Assembly (NCBI GenBank): GCA_029933115.1
Contig: JAOZOT010000035.1
Location: 1-17,309, forward strand
Length of the DNA stretch: 17,309 nucleotides
Direction: 5' to 3'
From: Anaerolineae bacterium
GTDB taxonomy: Bacteria; Chloroflexota; Anaerolineae; E26-bin7
Shown here in pieces: positions 6,252-13,465 of this stretch. A model generated the notes under the pieces. That model did no database searches. It was not told the origin of the DNA and was given only the letters and a program-made list of their open reading frames with translations. The position numbers and the translations under genes were made by a program. Numbering within the stretch: position 1 is the stretch's first letter; each line of letters opens with the position of its first letter.

Positions 6252-7938
6252 GCGGAGTACGGTAAATCCAGGCGTAGTCAATCCCCTTCAGATGTACGAC
6301 ATGTTCTGGCTCCAGGGAACGAAAATAGCGCACTGTATCCTCGTCAGGAGCGTTGCTTTGCACCTGAGGGAGGTAAGACACCACATAATCGCTCAGGAGC
6401 CAAGGTATCACATTCCCTGTATCCAGTCCACGCAGGGGTAACGTCTCCCCCAGGTAGAAAGGCGCGAACTCGCTAGTGTACCAGGTCGCTGCACGCGCTC
6501 TCGCCGGATTCTCTCGCTCATTTAGATAATGGGCGGCTTGATCTAATCCTTCTCCCCAGCCGACCAGCATCACGCGAGGAGCTAACCATCCTCCTCCAAA
6601 GGCCGGGTTGTAATAGGTTAAAAAATAGGGGTAGTGGGGCAAGGCAAATCCAGCTTGTAAGATCAAAGCCACCGCCGGAAGTGCCCAAGGTTTTTTGAGC
6701 CTGAGCCCAAATGAACGGGACATCCAACCTGACTTTACCCATTGGACCATCTGGCATAGCCCTTCCGCGGCCATGATCTCCAGCGCCGGGAAGATAGGCA
6801 GAAGATAACGATCGTATTTGATGCCGCCCAGACTCATGAAAGCGGTGAACAGGAGCATGTAGAGTAGGAGTATGAATCGTGAATCATGAAGCGTAAAATG
6901 CAAAGCGCGAAGCGCGAAGCGTCTGGTCGGGAAGCAGACAGCCATTGCTGCTCCCACAAGAGTCAGCGGCGTAGTGCGAAATAAAAGCGTCACCGGATAG
7001 AACAACAGCTTGGCATCCAAGGTGGGTCGCCCCAGGAAGAAATCACCCTGGATGTGGACGTTGGTAGCGGCGGCACTGGCGGATTTCTCCCATACTTTGG
7101 CCAGCGCCTTCGCCGGTTCGACCCACATGGCAGGCCAGAGGACGACAAAGGTGAGGGCCGCTATCAGCCCCCACACCAGAAGCCCGCCCAACCAACGTCT
7201 TCCTTCCGGCCACCGAGACCGAGGTGAAGCTGCCTGCCGCTGCTCTACATAAGCCATCCACGCTGATAGCAGCACCATGAAAGGGACCAGGAACAGGGAA
7301 GTTGCCTTACTCAGAAAGGCCAGGCCGGCACTCAAGCCCGACACGACCAGGTATACAGATGATTGGGATTGCTGTAGATAAACCAGGAAACTCAGAAGCG
7401 ATAGGGTCATGAAGGTAGCCACCAAAGCATCGTGGTGCAACAGGCGTGAATGGGCCAGGTAAAAAGGATCCAGGGCTACGAGCACGGCGCTAAGGAGGGC
7501 TACCTTCTGCCCCCACAGCTTGCCGACAAGGAAGTACAGTGCCACTACAAAAGCTGAAGTCAACAGCACGGTGGGAAAACGTATCGCTACCAGGTAGTCA
7601 AGGGCTACCATATCAGTGGGCACCCCCCGCAGGAACTCTAACAGGGATGCCCGGCCGACCGATACTCCATCCGCCCACGCGCCAAGCAGATACTTGCCTG
7701 CAAGTCCTGCCACGGCGGTCCACATCGTCGTCACGCCTGGGTGGCCTTTGCGCAAAGTGCCTGCCCAGTCCTGGTAGAGTAAGGCAGCCAAGAACTTTAC
7801 CGAGCGGCCCAGCCAGCGGCGCTCATCGGGGGTCAAAAAGGTGTTTAGAGCCAGCGCCCGGGGTATCAACGCCAGGACAAACAAGCCGACACCACAGCTT
7901 ATCTCCAGAACCGGTTCCCTCACCTGTTTTTTCTTCAA
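6244..7938 (-). CDS. GT39-like membrane glycosyltransferase without the repeat tail
   Basis: I place the start at TTG 7936-7938, because AGGAG (7948-7952) sits nine nt before it and the product then begins MKKKQVREP before the first helix; this gives 564 residues. An ATG at 7974 adds 12 residues (MQSYRSSQETFE) but has no ribosome binding site. External loop 1 reads NTFLTPDERRW with the Asp-Glu pair, then RKGHPGVTTM and LDPFYLAHSRLLHHDAL, matching the 826-aa protein closely. The final soluble part (TVRYFRSLEPEHVVHLKG) also matches, but the protein ends about ten residues later, where its neighbour has the R1-R2 tail. It is thus a tail-less sister enzyme. A loop near residues ~335-350 (RFALRALHFTLHDSRF) is encoded by a heptanucleotide repeat. 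The stop overlaps the next start by 8 bp. Confidence 0.9.
   Translation of the reverse strand: MKKKQVREPVLEISCGVGLFVLALIPRALALNTFLTPDERRWLGRSVKFLAALLYQDWAGTLRKGHPGVTTMWTAVAGLAGKYLLGAWADGVSVGRASLLEFLRGVPTDMVALDYLVAIRFPTVLLTSAFVVALYFLVGKLWGQKVALLSAVLVALDPFYLAHSRLLHHDALVATFMTLSLLSFLVYLQQSQSSVYLVVSGLSAGLAFLSKATSLFLVPFMVLLSAWMAYVEQRQAASPRSRWPEGRRWLGGLLVWGLIAALTFVVLWPAMWVEPAKALAKVWEKSASAAATNVHIQGDFFLGRPTLDAKLLFYPVTLLFRTTPLTLVGAAMAVCFPTRRFALRALHFTLHDSRFILLLYMLLFTAFMSLGGIKYDRYLLPIFPALEIMAAEGLCQMVQWVKSGWMSRSFGLRLKKPWALPAVALILQAGFALPHYPYFLTYYNPAFGGGWLAPRVMLVGWGEGLDQAAHYLNERENPARARAATWYTSEFAPFYLGETLPLRGLDTGNVIPWLLSDYVVSYLPQVQSNAPDEDTVRYFRSLEPEHVVHLKGIDYAWIYRTPHD
6872..6920 (-). repeat. Seven tandem degenerate heptanucleotides inside a coding region
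   Basis: On the plus strand the units are ATGAATC, GTGAATC, ATGAAGC, GTAAAAT, GCAAAGC, GCGAAGC, GCGAAGC (49 bp in all), a purine/pyrimidine-patterned 7-mer close to RYRAAKC. Because three units make seven codons, the peptide shows a seven-residue rhythm: RFALRAL, HFTLHDS, RF. Compared with the 826-aa paralogue, this loop is replaced and about four residues longer, while the flanking helices stay in register. Confidence 0.75.
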
Positions 7939-7947
7939 TTCAAACGT

Positions 7948-7952
7948 CTCCT
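7948..7952 (-). promoter_or_regulatory. Ribosome binding site that favours TTG 7938
   Basis: CTCCT on the plus strand reads AGGAG on the minus strand. It lies nine nt from the TTG at 7936-7938, whereas the ATG at 7974 has no purine-rich sequence at a useful distance. The other minus-strand genes here rely on clear AGGAGG-like sites, and the 912-aa gene also starts with TTG. Confidence 0.6.
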
Positions 7953-7975
7953 GAGATGAGCGGTAGCTCTGCATT

Positions 7976-8173
7976 TAACCGTGGTTAGACAGGTTGCCCC
8001 ACTTCAAAGGGGCAAGAGAGGAAAAATGTATGGTTTTTTGGGCGGCGGCTTCGCCGCCGCCCAAAAAACGCTCTAATTTCCTCTTCCTTAGTAGGACTAT
8101 ATCCCACTTGAAACCCCGTCCACGTTTACATGCAGACTTACCAGATAGGCTTGGGCTCGTTAAAAAGAGAGAC
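7976..8173 (-). other. Spacer between the two glycosyltransferase blocks
   Basis: This ~200-nt non-coding gap is the only sizeable break in the glycosyltransferase chain. Besides the long inverted repeat at 8033-8069 it holds a 7-bp inverted repeat (TTGCCCC 7994-8000, GGGGCAA 8009-8015) and a short palindrome TAACC-GT-GGTTA (7976-7987). A TATAGT on the minus strand near 8090 could be a -10 element but has no convincing -35, so I cannot say whether block B has its own promoter. No hairpin with a trailing T-run is visible after the 842-aa gene. Confidence 0.5.
8033..8069. repeat. Perfect 17-bp inverted repeat with 3-nt loop
   Basis: GTTTTTTGGGCGGCGGC (8033-8049) and its exact complement (8053-8069) flank TTC. 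On either strand the T-run is at the 5' arm and the A-run at the 3' arm, the reverse of a usual intrinsic terminator, where U residues follow the stem. It would still form a very stable RNA hairpin or DNA cruciform between the two operon blocks. Confidence 0.9.
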
Positions 8174-10702
8174 TTATCGCCGACCTTCCAGTCTGTATAA
8201 ACCATAGCTGCCCTGGGAGTAGGGCACTTCTGACTCGATGGGGATTACCGGACTGAGTTCGAAGACCGGCTGCAAAACAAGATAATTCTGCACCGTCAGG
8301 ACCAGCATGGCCTGGGAGGGCAACTGTGGATCCGAGGGCTTCATGACCTGGACAGGATAATCCCACCACCCAATATGGTCTGTGAGCACGGGAGATGCTT
8401 CGGCATCTGACAGTTTCATGACTTCAAAGGAGGTGCCATCAAGGGTCAACAGGTAAGCAAGTGCCTTAGAAGCTCTGGAGTCAATAGCATGGCTGACATT
8501 CCTGAGCTCCTGATCCAGGTAGATGGGGACATCGCTGTCCCGCACCTCACGTAATTCCGTCACGACATTCAACAGAAGGCGATTGTTCTTGCCGTTTTCC
8601 ATACACTCTTGATAATAGGCAAACAAGGGTATTAAAGGGTAGAATAGCAGGATCAGATAAGCAAGGAGTGCCGCTGTGAAGGAGATGCGTTTCAATAATG
8701 TTTTGGGCCAAATAACAGATGGGACAGCCAGCCTCAGAGCAGGTGAAGATGTTTCCCCTCTGGCAGTGACGCTCAGTACGTCGGCCAACAGGATTGCTAT
8801 AGCGACATAGCCTGCCAAGAGGAAAGGGAAAGTATAACGGCTGGTGAAAGGAAGAGAGTAGTCTTTGTCGAAATAGGGTGAAATGACCACGGCCGGAACG
8901 ACCACCGCCAGGGGGAGGCTGTGTCCCTTTCGGAAAGCGTAAAAGAGACCGGCCACTAGCAGGATCCCGTAGCCAACAAGAGGCCAAGGGCTTAACGTCC
9001 CCTCCAAGGAGCCGGGGCTCTCCACTGCTCCACCCATCATGCTGGGCAGTTGTATGGCCAGGCCACGCAGGTTGGTCACATAGTCAGACCATGAGTGGCT
9101 GTAAGAATATTGATCTGTGCGCCTTTGAAGCCCGGCCAGGGAATGCAGGCGACCGTGGGCGTTGTGCCAAATCATGTTGCTGTAAGTCAGGAGCACCAAA
9201 ACAACCGCCAAGTAGGGCCAGGGTTGCTTGAGCCACTTCCGTCGGTCGCGCTGCCCCAGGAACCAGACGAGCATGCCTGGGAAGAACATCATAACGGTGG
9301 GATGGGTCTGTAGGGCCAGCCCCGCCAGGAAGCCGCTCAGGGCCAGCCCAGGGCCGCTGTTACGCTTGACACCGGCATAGAAAGCAAGCAGCATCAGGGT
9401 GGTGAAGAAAGGCGTCGTACAATTTGACCAGGCAACATGGCTGTTCATCATAATGTGCGTAGGAGAAGCAACCATTAGACAGGCCGCTATTAGGCCGGCG
9501 AGGCGGCCAGCCATTACTCTCCCAAGCCAGTAAGTTGATACAACTGTGAGGGTACCCAAAATAGCCATGTAGAGACGGGGTAGGCCAATAGTCACCCCAA
9601 ATACGCGAAAGGCCAGGGCCAGTAGATAGGTGTGGAGAGGACCAACATAGTCTGTGATCCCAATGATAGGCCACCCACCATTTTGATAGACATCGAGGGC
9701 TACTCTGACCTCACTGGATTCATCCGTTATCTGGGGGATGAGCATCAGGTATGGCAGACGGGCTGCGAGCGCCACAATCAGAAGCCCCACACTGATCAGC
9801 AGATCCGGCCGCCAACGCAGCCAGAGGGAGTTCAGTCTCGTAAAGAGTTGGGAAGGTTCACGTATCATAAAAACGAGGTTCCTGCCCCAGGTCTTCAGGG
9901 TCTCCCTCGACTTTACCAATCGTGTTATCAAGGGCTCTCTGTACCCTCTAGCTTCGAGAAGCAGCGCCAATGCATAACCCACCAGGAGAAGGCCCCAGAG
10001 GCCAATCGAGAAGCTTGCGACAATGAACTGCCTGACAATGCCAAAACCGAGCAGCGCCAACACAAAAACCCCGCAGGCGAGAGACTTCTTTTGAGACGCT
10101 CCCAACCAACGCAAAAGCAAATAGCTAAGGGCAATGGAAAGGGCTCCAATCAGAGAGGCCAACAAGGAGACTTGAAACAGGCGGAGGGGTGAGATGATGG
10201 GTTCTACTTCCACAGTGTTCAAGAGTATTCCCAGGGCTCTGTACTCATCACCCGGAGGGAAAAAGGTGTCTGATTTTATTTCTAGCAGGAGGTCCCTGGG
10301 TAAGGGGAAGGGAGGTGGGTAGTAAAAAAAACGATGCGCCCAAATCCCGTTCTGCATGGTGAAATCTGCCAGCACCACCCCGTTGGCCGTCAGGGAAACC
10401 CTGGGTAAGGGTTGCCCCTCCGGCCGGGCCGCATCAGCCCCCAGGACGATTTCCAGGGGCAGAGAGCCCAGATTTGGTATTTTGACATAAGAAGAGTCTT
10501 TGGTCCAACGGAAGGGGTAAAGTTCACCCTGCTCTCTGGAGTTGAAATTGTGGAGATAGCGCTCGTCACCTTCTGTCCCCAGGTTGATAGAGATAGGTGA
10601 GGGTAAAATGATTCGGTAGATACAAAACAGGGCTGCCAGCGACAGAAGCAGTAATATCCAAAAATGCTTATCCCTCCATCCTTTCAAAGCGTGTTGAAGC
10701 AT
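8174..10702 (-). CDS. GT39-like membrane glycosyltransferase with an extra N-terminal helix and external beta domain
   Basis: The start is ATG 10700-10702, because AGGAGGGGGA (10711-10720) is eight nt upstream; the open frame extends seven codons further to a TTG that lies over this ribosome binding site. The product has 842 residues. Order of parts: TM1 (~14-31); a soluble beta-rich domain (~37-170) with GELYPFRWTKDSSYVKIPN and an FFYYPPPFPLP turn; three or so helices (~177-250); a charged cytoplasmic-type linker (~252-297); then a second, typical GT39 core beginning at ~300 with TM and the loop PQITDESSEV, where D327-E328 is the expected catalytic pair, followed later by QTHPT. It ends without the R1-R2 tail. 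It directly follows the 912-aa gene (17 nt) and is probably co-translated with it. A truncated paralogue lies at 1304-1396. Donor and acceptor are unknown. Confidence 0.9.
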   Translation of the reverse strand: MLQHALKGWRDKHFWILLLLSLAALFCIYRIILPSPISINLGTEGDERYLHNFNSREQGELYPFRWTKDSSYVKIPNLGSLPLEIVLGADAARPEGQPLPRVSLTANGVVLADFTMQNGIWAHRFFYYPPPFPLPRDLLLEIKSDTFFPPGDEYRALGILLNTVEVEPIISPLRLFQVSLLASLIGALSIALSYLLLRWLGASQKKSLACGVFVLALLGFGIVRQFIVASFSIGLWGLLLVGYALALLLEARGYREPLITRLVKSRETLKTWGRNLVFMIREPSQLFTRLNSLWLRWRPDLLISVGLLIVALAARLPYLMLIPQITDESSEVRVALDVYQNGGWPIIGITDYVGPLHTYLLALAFRVFGVTIGLPRLYMAILGTLTVVSTYWLGRVMAGRLAGLIAACLMVASPTHIMMNSHVAWSNCTTPFFTTLMLLAFYAGVKRNSGPGLALSGFLAGLALQTHPTVMMFFPGMLVWFLGQRDRRKWLKQPWPYLAVVLVLLTYSNMIWHNAHGRLHSLAGLQRRTDQYSYSHSWSDYVTNLRGLAIQLPSMMGGAVESPGSLEGTLSPWPLVGYGILLVAGLFYAFRKGHSLPLAVVVPAVVISPYFDKDYSLPFTSRYTFPFLLAGYVAIAILLADVLSVTARGETSSPALRLAVPSVIWPKTLLKRISFTAALLAYLILLFYPLIPLFAYYQECMENGKNNRLLLNVVTELREVRDSDVPIYLDQELRNVSHAIDSRASKALAYLLTLDGTSFEVMKLSDAEASPVLTDHIGWWDYPVQVMKPSDPQLPSQAMLVLTVQNYLVLQPVFELSPVIPIESEVPYSQGSYGLYRLEGRR

Positions 10703-10710
10703 GGGACAGC

Positions 10711-10720
10711 TCCCCCTCCT
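10711..10720 (-). promoter_or_regulatory. Strong ribosome binding site that fixes the 842-aa start
   Basis: The minus strand reads AGGAGGGGGA here, starting inside the stop codon region of the 912-aa gene (stop at 10720-10722). Its position eight nt before ATG 10702 identifies that ATG, rather than the TTG at 10723, as the start. Confidence 0.75.
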
Positions 10721-13458
10721 CAAGGTTTCACCTGAACTCCACCTATCACGACCCGATCCGCCATCTGCTCGCTTTGTGAGTTCACAGCCCGCAGCCGCTC
10801 CCCTGTCTCGGCCAGATACATCCCCACCTCAATTTGATACTCACCGGGTGGCGCATCGGGCGAGATGAGAATGTCGTACTGGTCGCGCACAATCTCCCCT
10901 GCTTCCCAGCCGCTAGTAGGGTAGAACCCATCCACCGGTGGGTTGTCCTTCTGGCCCCAGATATTCTGCTTCCCATCAATGAGATGGGTGAAAACGGTGT
11001 AGTCTTGATCCATCTTTTTCAGGCATTGCCAGAACAGGGTCAGGTGGATGCCGTCTCCCGGGTGGAAGCCACTCTGGATGTTGTAGCCTAGCAAACGCAC
11101 CTTACCTCCCAGGTCCGCTTCCAGGGGATACTCCATATCCAAGGTACTGACAGGCGGCGGCTCCCGTCTGGGCACTTCCACAGGCCCCAGCACCAAATCC
11201 CGCTCGGACTTCAGCTCCTCCCGCCGATAGGGGTCGAACAGGTTGACGGTGATCTGATACGAGCCCGGCGGCGTGCCCGGCAGAAGCTCAATCTCCCTTA
11301 TGTCCCCAATAAGCTGGCCTTTGTGCCAGGCGTTGGTCGGGAGGCCATCCCAGTAAGGCCGGCTTTCCTGCTCTCCCCAGATATGATAGAGAGCGTTGAT
11401 CAACTTCAAATAGACCACGTAATCTGCTTCCATTGGCTCCAAGGCCAGCCAGTACAGGGTGAGGATCACTTTGCCCTCGGACGCCACCCAATTTGAGTCA
11501 AGATCATAGCCCAGAAAGATGATCTTGTCATCCAGATTCACCTGTTCGATGTGCTCGATGGGGAAGAGCAGCTCGTCGGGGAAAGCCCTGGGCACTTTGC
11601 CCGTGGCGTTCCGATAGAGATATATCATCTCCCCTTCGGGCAAAGGATAGGTCTCGAGCAACTGGAATGTCTCACGAAAAGACCGGGGTGGCCTCTCCGT
11701 TATCTCCTCGATGACCTCCTGGCTCTGGTCGCTGGCCACTCTGCGCTGGTCGCTCTGCATGAAAGCCAGGTAGTCGCACCCAAAGAGCCGCGGATAGACG
11801 GGCAACCGGCCTGAGCTCTGATCCAGGTTCTCCATCACGATGCCAGGATACTTGGTCAAAAGAAGGTATTCCACGTTGCGGTAGTTAATCTGGCGGTTGT
11901 TGATGAGGAGTCCGAATTTCGCTGTTTTACCCTCTTGCTCCTTAGATATGCGCTCAAAGATGTCCGGCATCACCCAGTAGCGGCTGTCGTTGACCCCCGA
12001 GTTGGGCCATTGGATGTGATCTCCTTCGGCAAACAGATTGACTCGACCCACCAGCGGCAACTCGACTGCCGTCCGTGGAGGCACCCAAGCAAAAGCGTCG
12101 TAGGACAGGACGAAGAATTGAACCACCCCGAACAGGAGTACCAGAGCCAGAAGTATTTCTCTAGCCGCTCTCCCCGGTATTGCTGCAAGGCCCCAGGCCA
12201 GGATGAGGGCCACCGCTGGCAGTACGGGCATAATAGCCCGCGCGTCCCGGTGGGTGGATAGGGTAGTGACGGCCAGGGGCACTAGCAGCCAGGAGGTCAG
12301 AATCCAACCGTTTGTGCTCGCTTTCAAACGCCCCAGAGCCCGAGGGGCCAGTATGAACGCCGCCAGCAGGATAAAGATGATGGCGAAAGGCCACGACAGC
12401 TCTTCTTTGACCAGCACTTTTGGATAATAGGTGTAGGCCGAAGAATGGGAGAAGTCTGGCGTATCGCCGCGAGCCCCGTAGCCCACGCCGAAAACGTTCT
12501 GCAGGAAGTCAATACGCGGTAGATACCATAGAGAGGCTACCGATAGTCCCAGCCAGATAGCCGCTGTGAAATTGTCCGCCGGCCCAGGCTGGCGGACAGC
12601 GAATACCAGGTAGATAAGTCCGGTGGTCAGAATCCAGGAGAGGGGAAAGAGCCATTGACCCAGAAGAAGCTCTGTGACGCCGTCCCGGTTGGGTAGATAC
12701 CACGCCAAAGTGACCAGTAACCCTACCATCATTGAAACGCCAAGCAACGCAACAGTGTTAGGCCACCCTTGCGAAGGTTTTATCCGCAACCTTCGTAAGG
12801 GTTCCAGAGAGGGCCCGGCCAGCTTTCGCTTCAAATCCTGGATCACCGGGGACCGCAGCAGGGTAATACACAGGGGGCCTAGCAAGAAGATCAGGAAAAG
12901 CCATTTGATCAGCATCCCCAGTCCCAGGCTCAGACCAAAGAGCAACGAGTACTTTCTGCTTTCAAAACCGTTGGCGAGCAATAGCAGGTAGACGCTCAAG
13001 GCCACAGCAGCCGTTAGAGCGTAGTCCAGGTAGAAATATCTGGCCATGGAGAAAATCATCGGGAACAGTGACACCAGGCAAGAGGCCAGCAAACCGACAT
13101 GCTTACCAAACATCCTGGCCCCGAGGCCGTACACTGAAAGCAGCAGAATGGCCATGTAGAGCACATTGGTCATGGCCGCCACGTCCTCTGACACACCCAG
13201 AAGCCTCTGCCAGGGGAGGGCCGAGAAGTGGAACAGCGGCGGATAGTGGCTCCACTTCCCGTCGTTAAAGGTTATGGCCTGGAAGAGAGATACTGCATCT
13301 ACGTGCTCCAGGATGCTATTGTATGTCAGAAGATACAACAAGTGCCTTGGGCGGTCCCAGCCGGTAGAGACAGTATTGGCAGCCAGCCACAGCCAGTTAT
13401 TCACGGTGTGGAACAGCCACAGGAAGGCCAGAGCGATCAAATGCCGGTGTCTTTTCAA
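10720..13458 (-). CDS. GT-C membrane glycosyltransferase with double beta-repeat tail
   Basis: The 912-residue product starts at TTG 13456-13458, ten nt after AAGGAGG, which lies within the last codons of mutL; an ATG start is not available nearby. TM1 (~7-27) is followed by NTVSTGWDRPRHL, where D35 occupies the place of the usual Asp-Glu pair but Glu is replaced by Arg; WSHYPPLFHFSALPWQ follows. Eleven or so helices extend to about residue 430. A soluble segment (~440-630) precedes the tail R1 (146 aa) and R2 (132 aa), with IWGQKDNPPVDGFYPT and GEIVRDQY. It is likely an extracytoplasmic glycosyltransferase using a lipid-linked sugar, as in GT39 and related families. The unusual first loop makes the exact family less certain than for its neighbours. 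It lies seven nt after mutL. Confidence 0.88.
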   Translation of the reverse strand: MKRHRHLIALAFLWLFHTVNNWLWLAANTVSTGWDRPRHLLYLLTYNSILEHVDAVSLFQAITFNDGKWSHYPPLFHFSALPWQRLLGVSEDVAAMTNVLYMAILLLSVYGLGARMFGKHVGLLASCLVSLFPMIFSMARYFYLDYALTAAVALSVYLLLLANGFESRKYSLLFGLSLGLGMLIKWLFLIFLLGPLCITLLRSPVIQDLKRKLAGPSLEPLRRLRIKPSQGWPNTVALLGVSMMVGLLVTLAWYLPNRDGVTELLLGQWLFPLSWILTTGLIYLVFAVRQPGPADNFTAAIWLGLSVASLWYLPRIDFLQNVFGVGYGARGDTPDFSHSSAYTYYPKVLVKEELSWPFAIIFILLAAFILAPRALGRLKASTNGWILTSWLLVPLAVTTLSTHRDARAIMPVLPAVALILAWGLAAIPGRAAREILLALVLLFGVVQFFVLSYDAFAWVPPRTAVELPLVGRVNLFAEGDHIQWPNSGVNDSRYWVMPDIFERISKEQEGKTAKFGLLINNRQINYRNVEYLLLTKYPGIVMENLDQSSGRLPVYPRLFGCDYLAFMQSDQRRVASDQSQEVIEEITERPPRSFRETFQLLETYPLPEGEMIYLYRNATGKVPRAFPDELLFPIEHIEQVNLDDKIIFLGYDLDSNWVASEGKVILTLYWLALEPMEADYVVYLKLINALYHIWGEQESRPYWDGLPTNAWHKGQLIGDIREIELLPGTPPGSYQITVNLFDPYRREELKSERDLVLGPVEVPRREPPPVSTLDMEYPLEADLGGKVRLLGYNIQSGFHPGDGIHLTLFWQCLKKMDQDYTVFTHLIDGKQNIWGQKDNPPVDGFYPTSGWEAGEIVRDQYDILISPDAPPGEYQIEVGMYLAETGERLRAVNSQSEQMADRVVIGGVQVKP
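10723..11556 (-). repeat. Tail repeats R1 (11119-11556) and R2 (10723-11118) of the 912-aa enzyme
   Basis: Lengths are 146 and 132 residues, identical to those in the 826-aa enzyme, although the membrane cores are hardly alignable by eye. R2 ends in a GVQVKP-type motif, similar to DIQIKP of the 781-aa enzyme, whereas the 826-aa copy ends differently (PPVMIR). Confidence 0.8.
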
Positions 13459-13465
13459 CTCGCTC

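Noticed and set aside
8033..8069. Classical Rho-independent terminator for the 842-aa gene
   Set aside because: On both strands the T-run precedes the stem and the A-run follows it. The nearest later T-run on the minus strand is several nt beyond the stem, so it is listed as an inverted repeat instead.
7994..8200. Small ORFs on both strands in the spacer between glycosyltransferase blocks
   Set aside because: They are generated by the long inverted repeat and have no ribosome binding site or family resemblance.
9632..10192. 186-codon plus-strand ORF
   Set aside because: It lies fully inside the well-supported 842-aa glycosyltransferase, has biased composition from the antisense of membrane helices and resembles no protein family.
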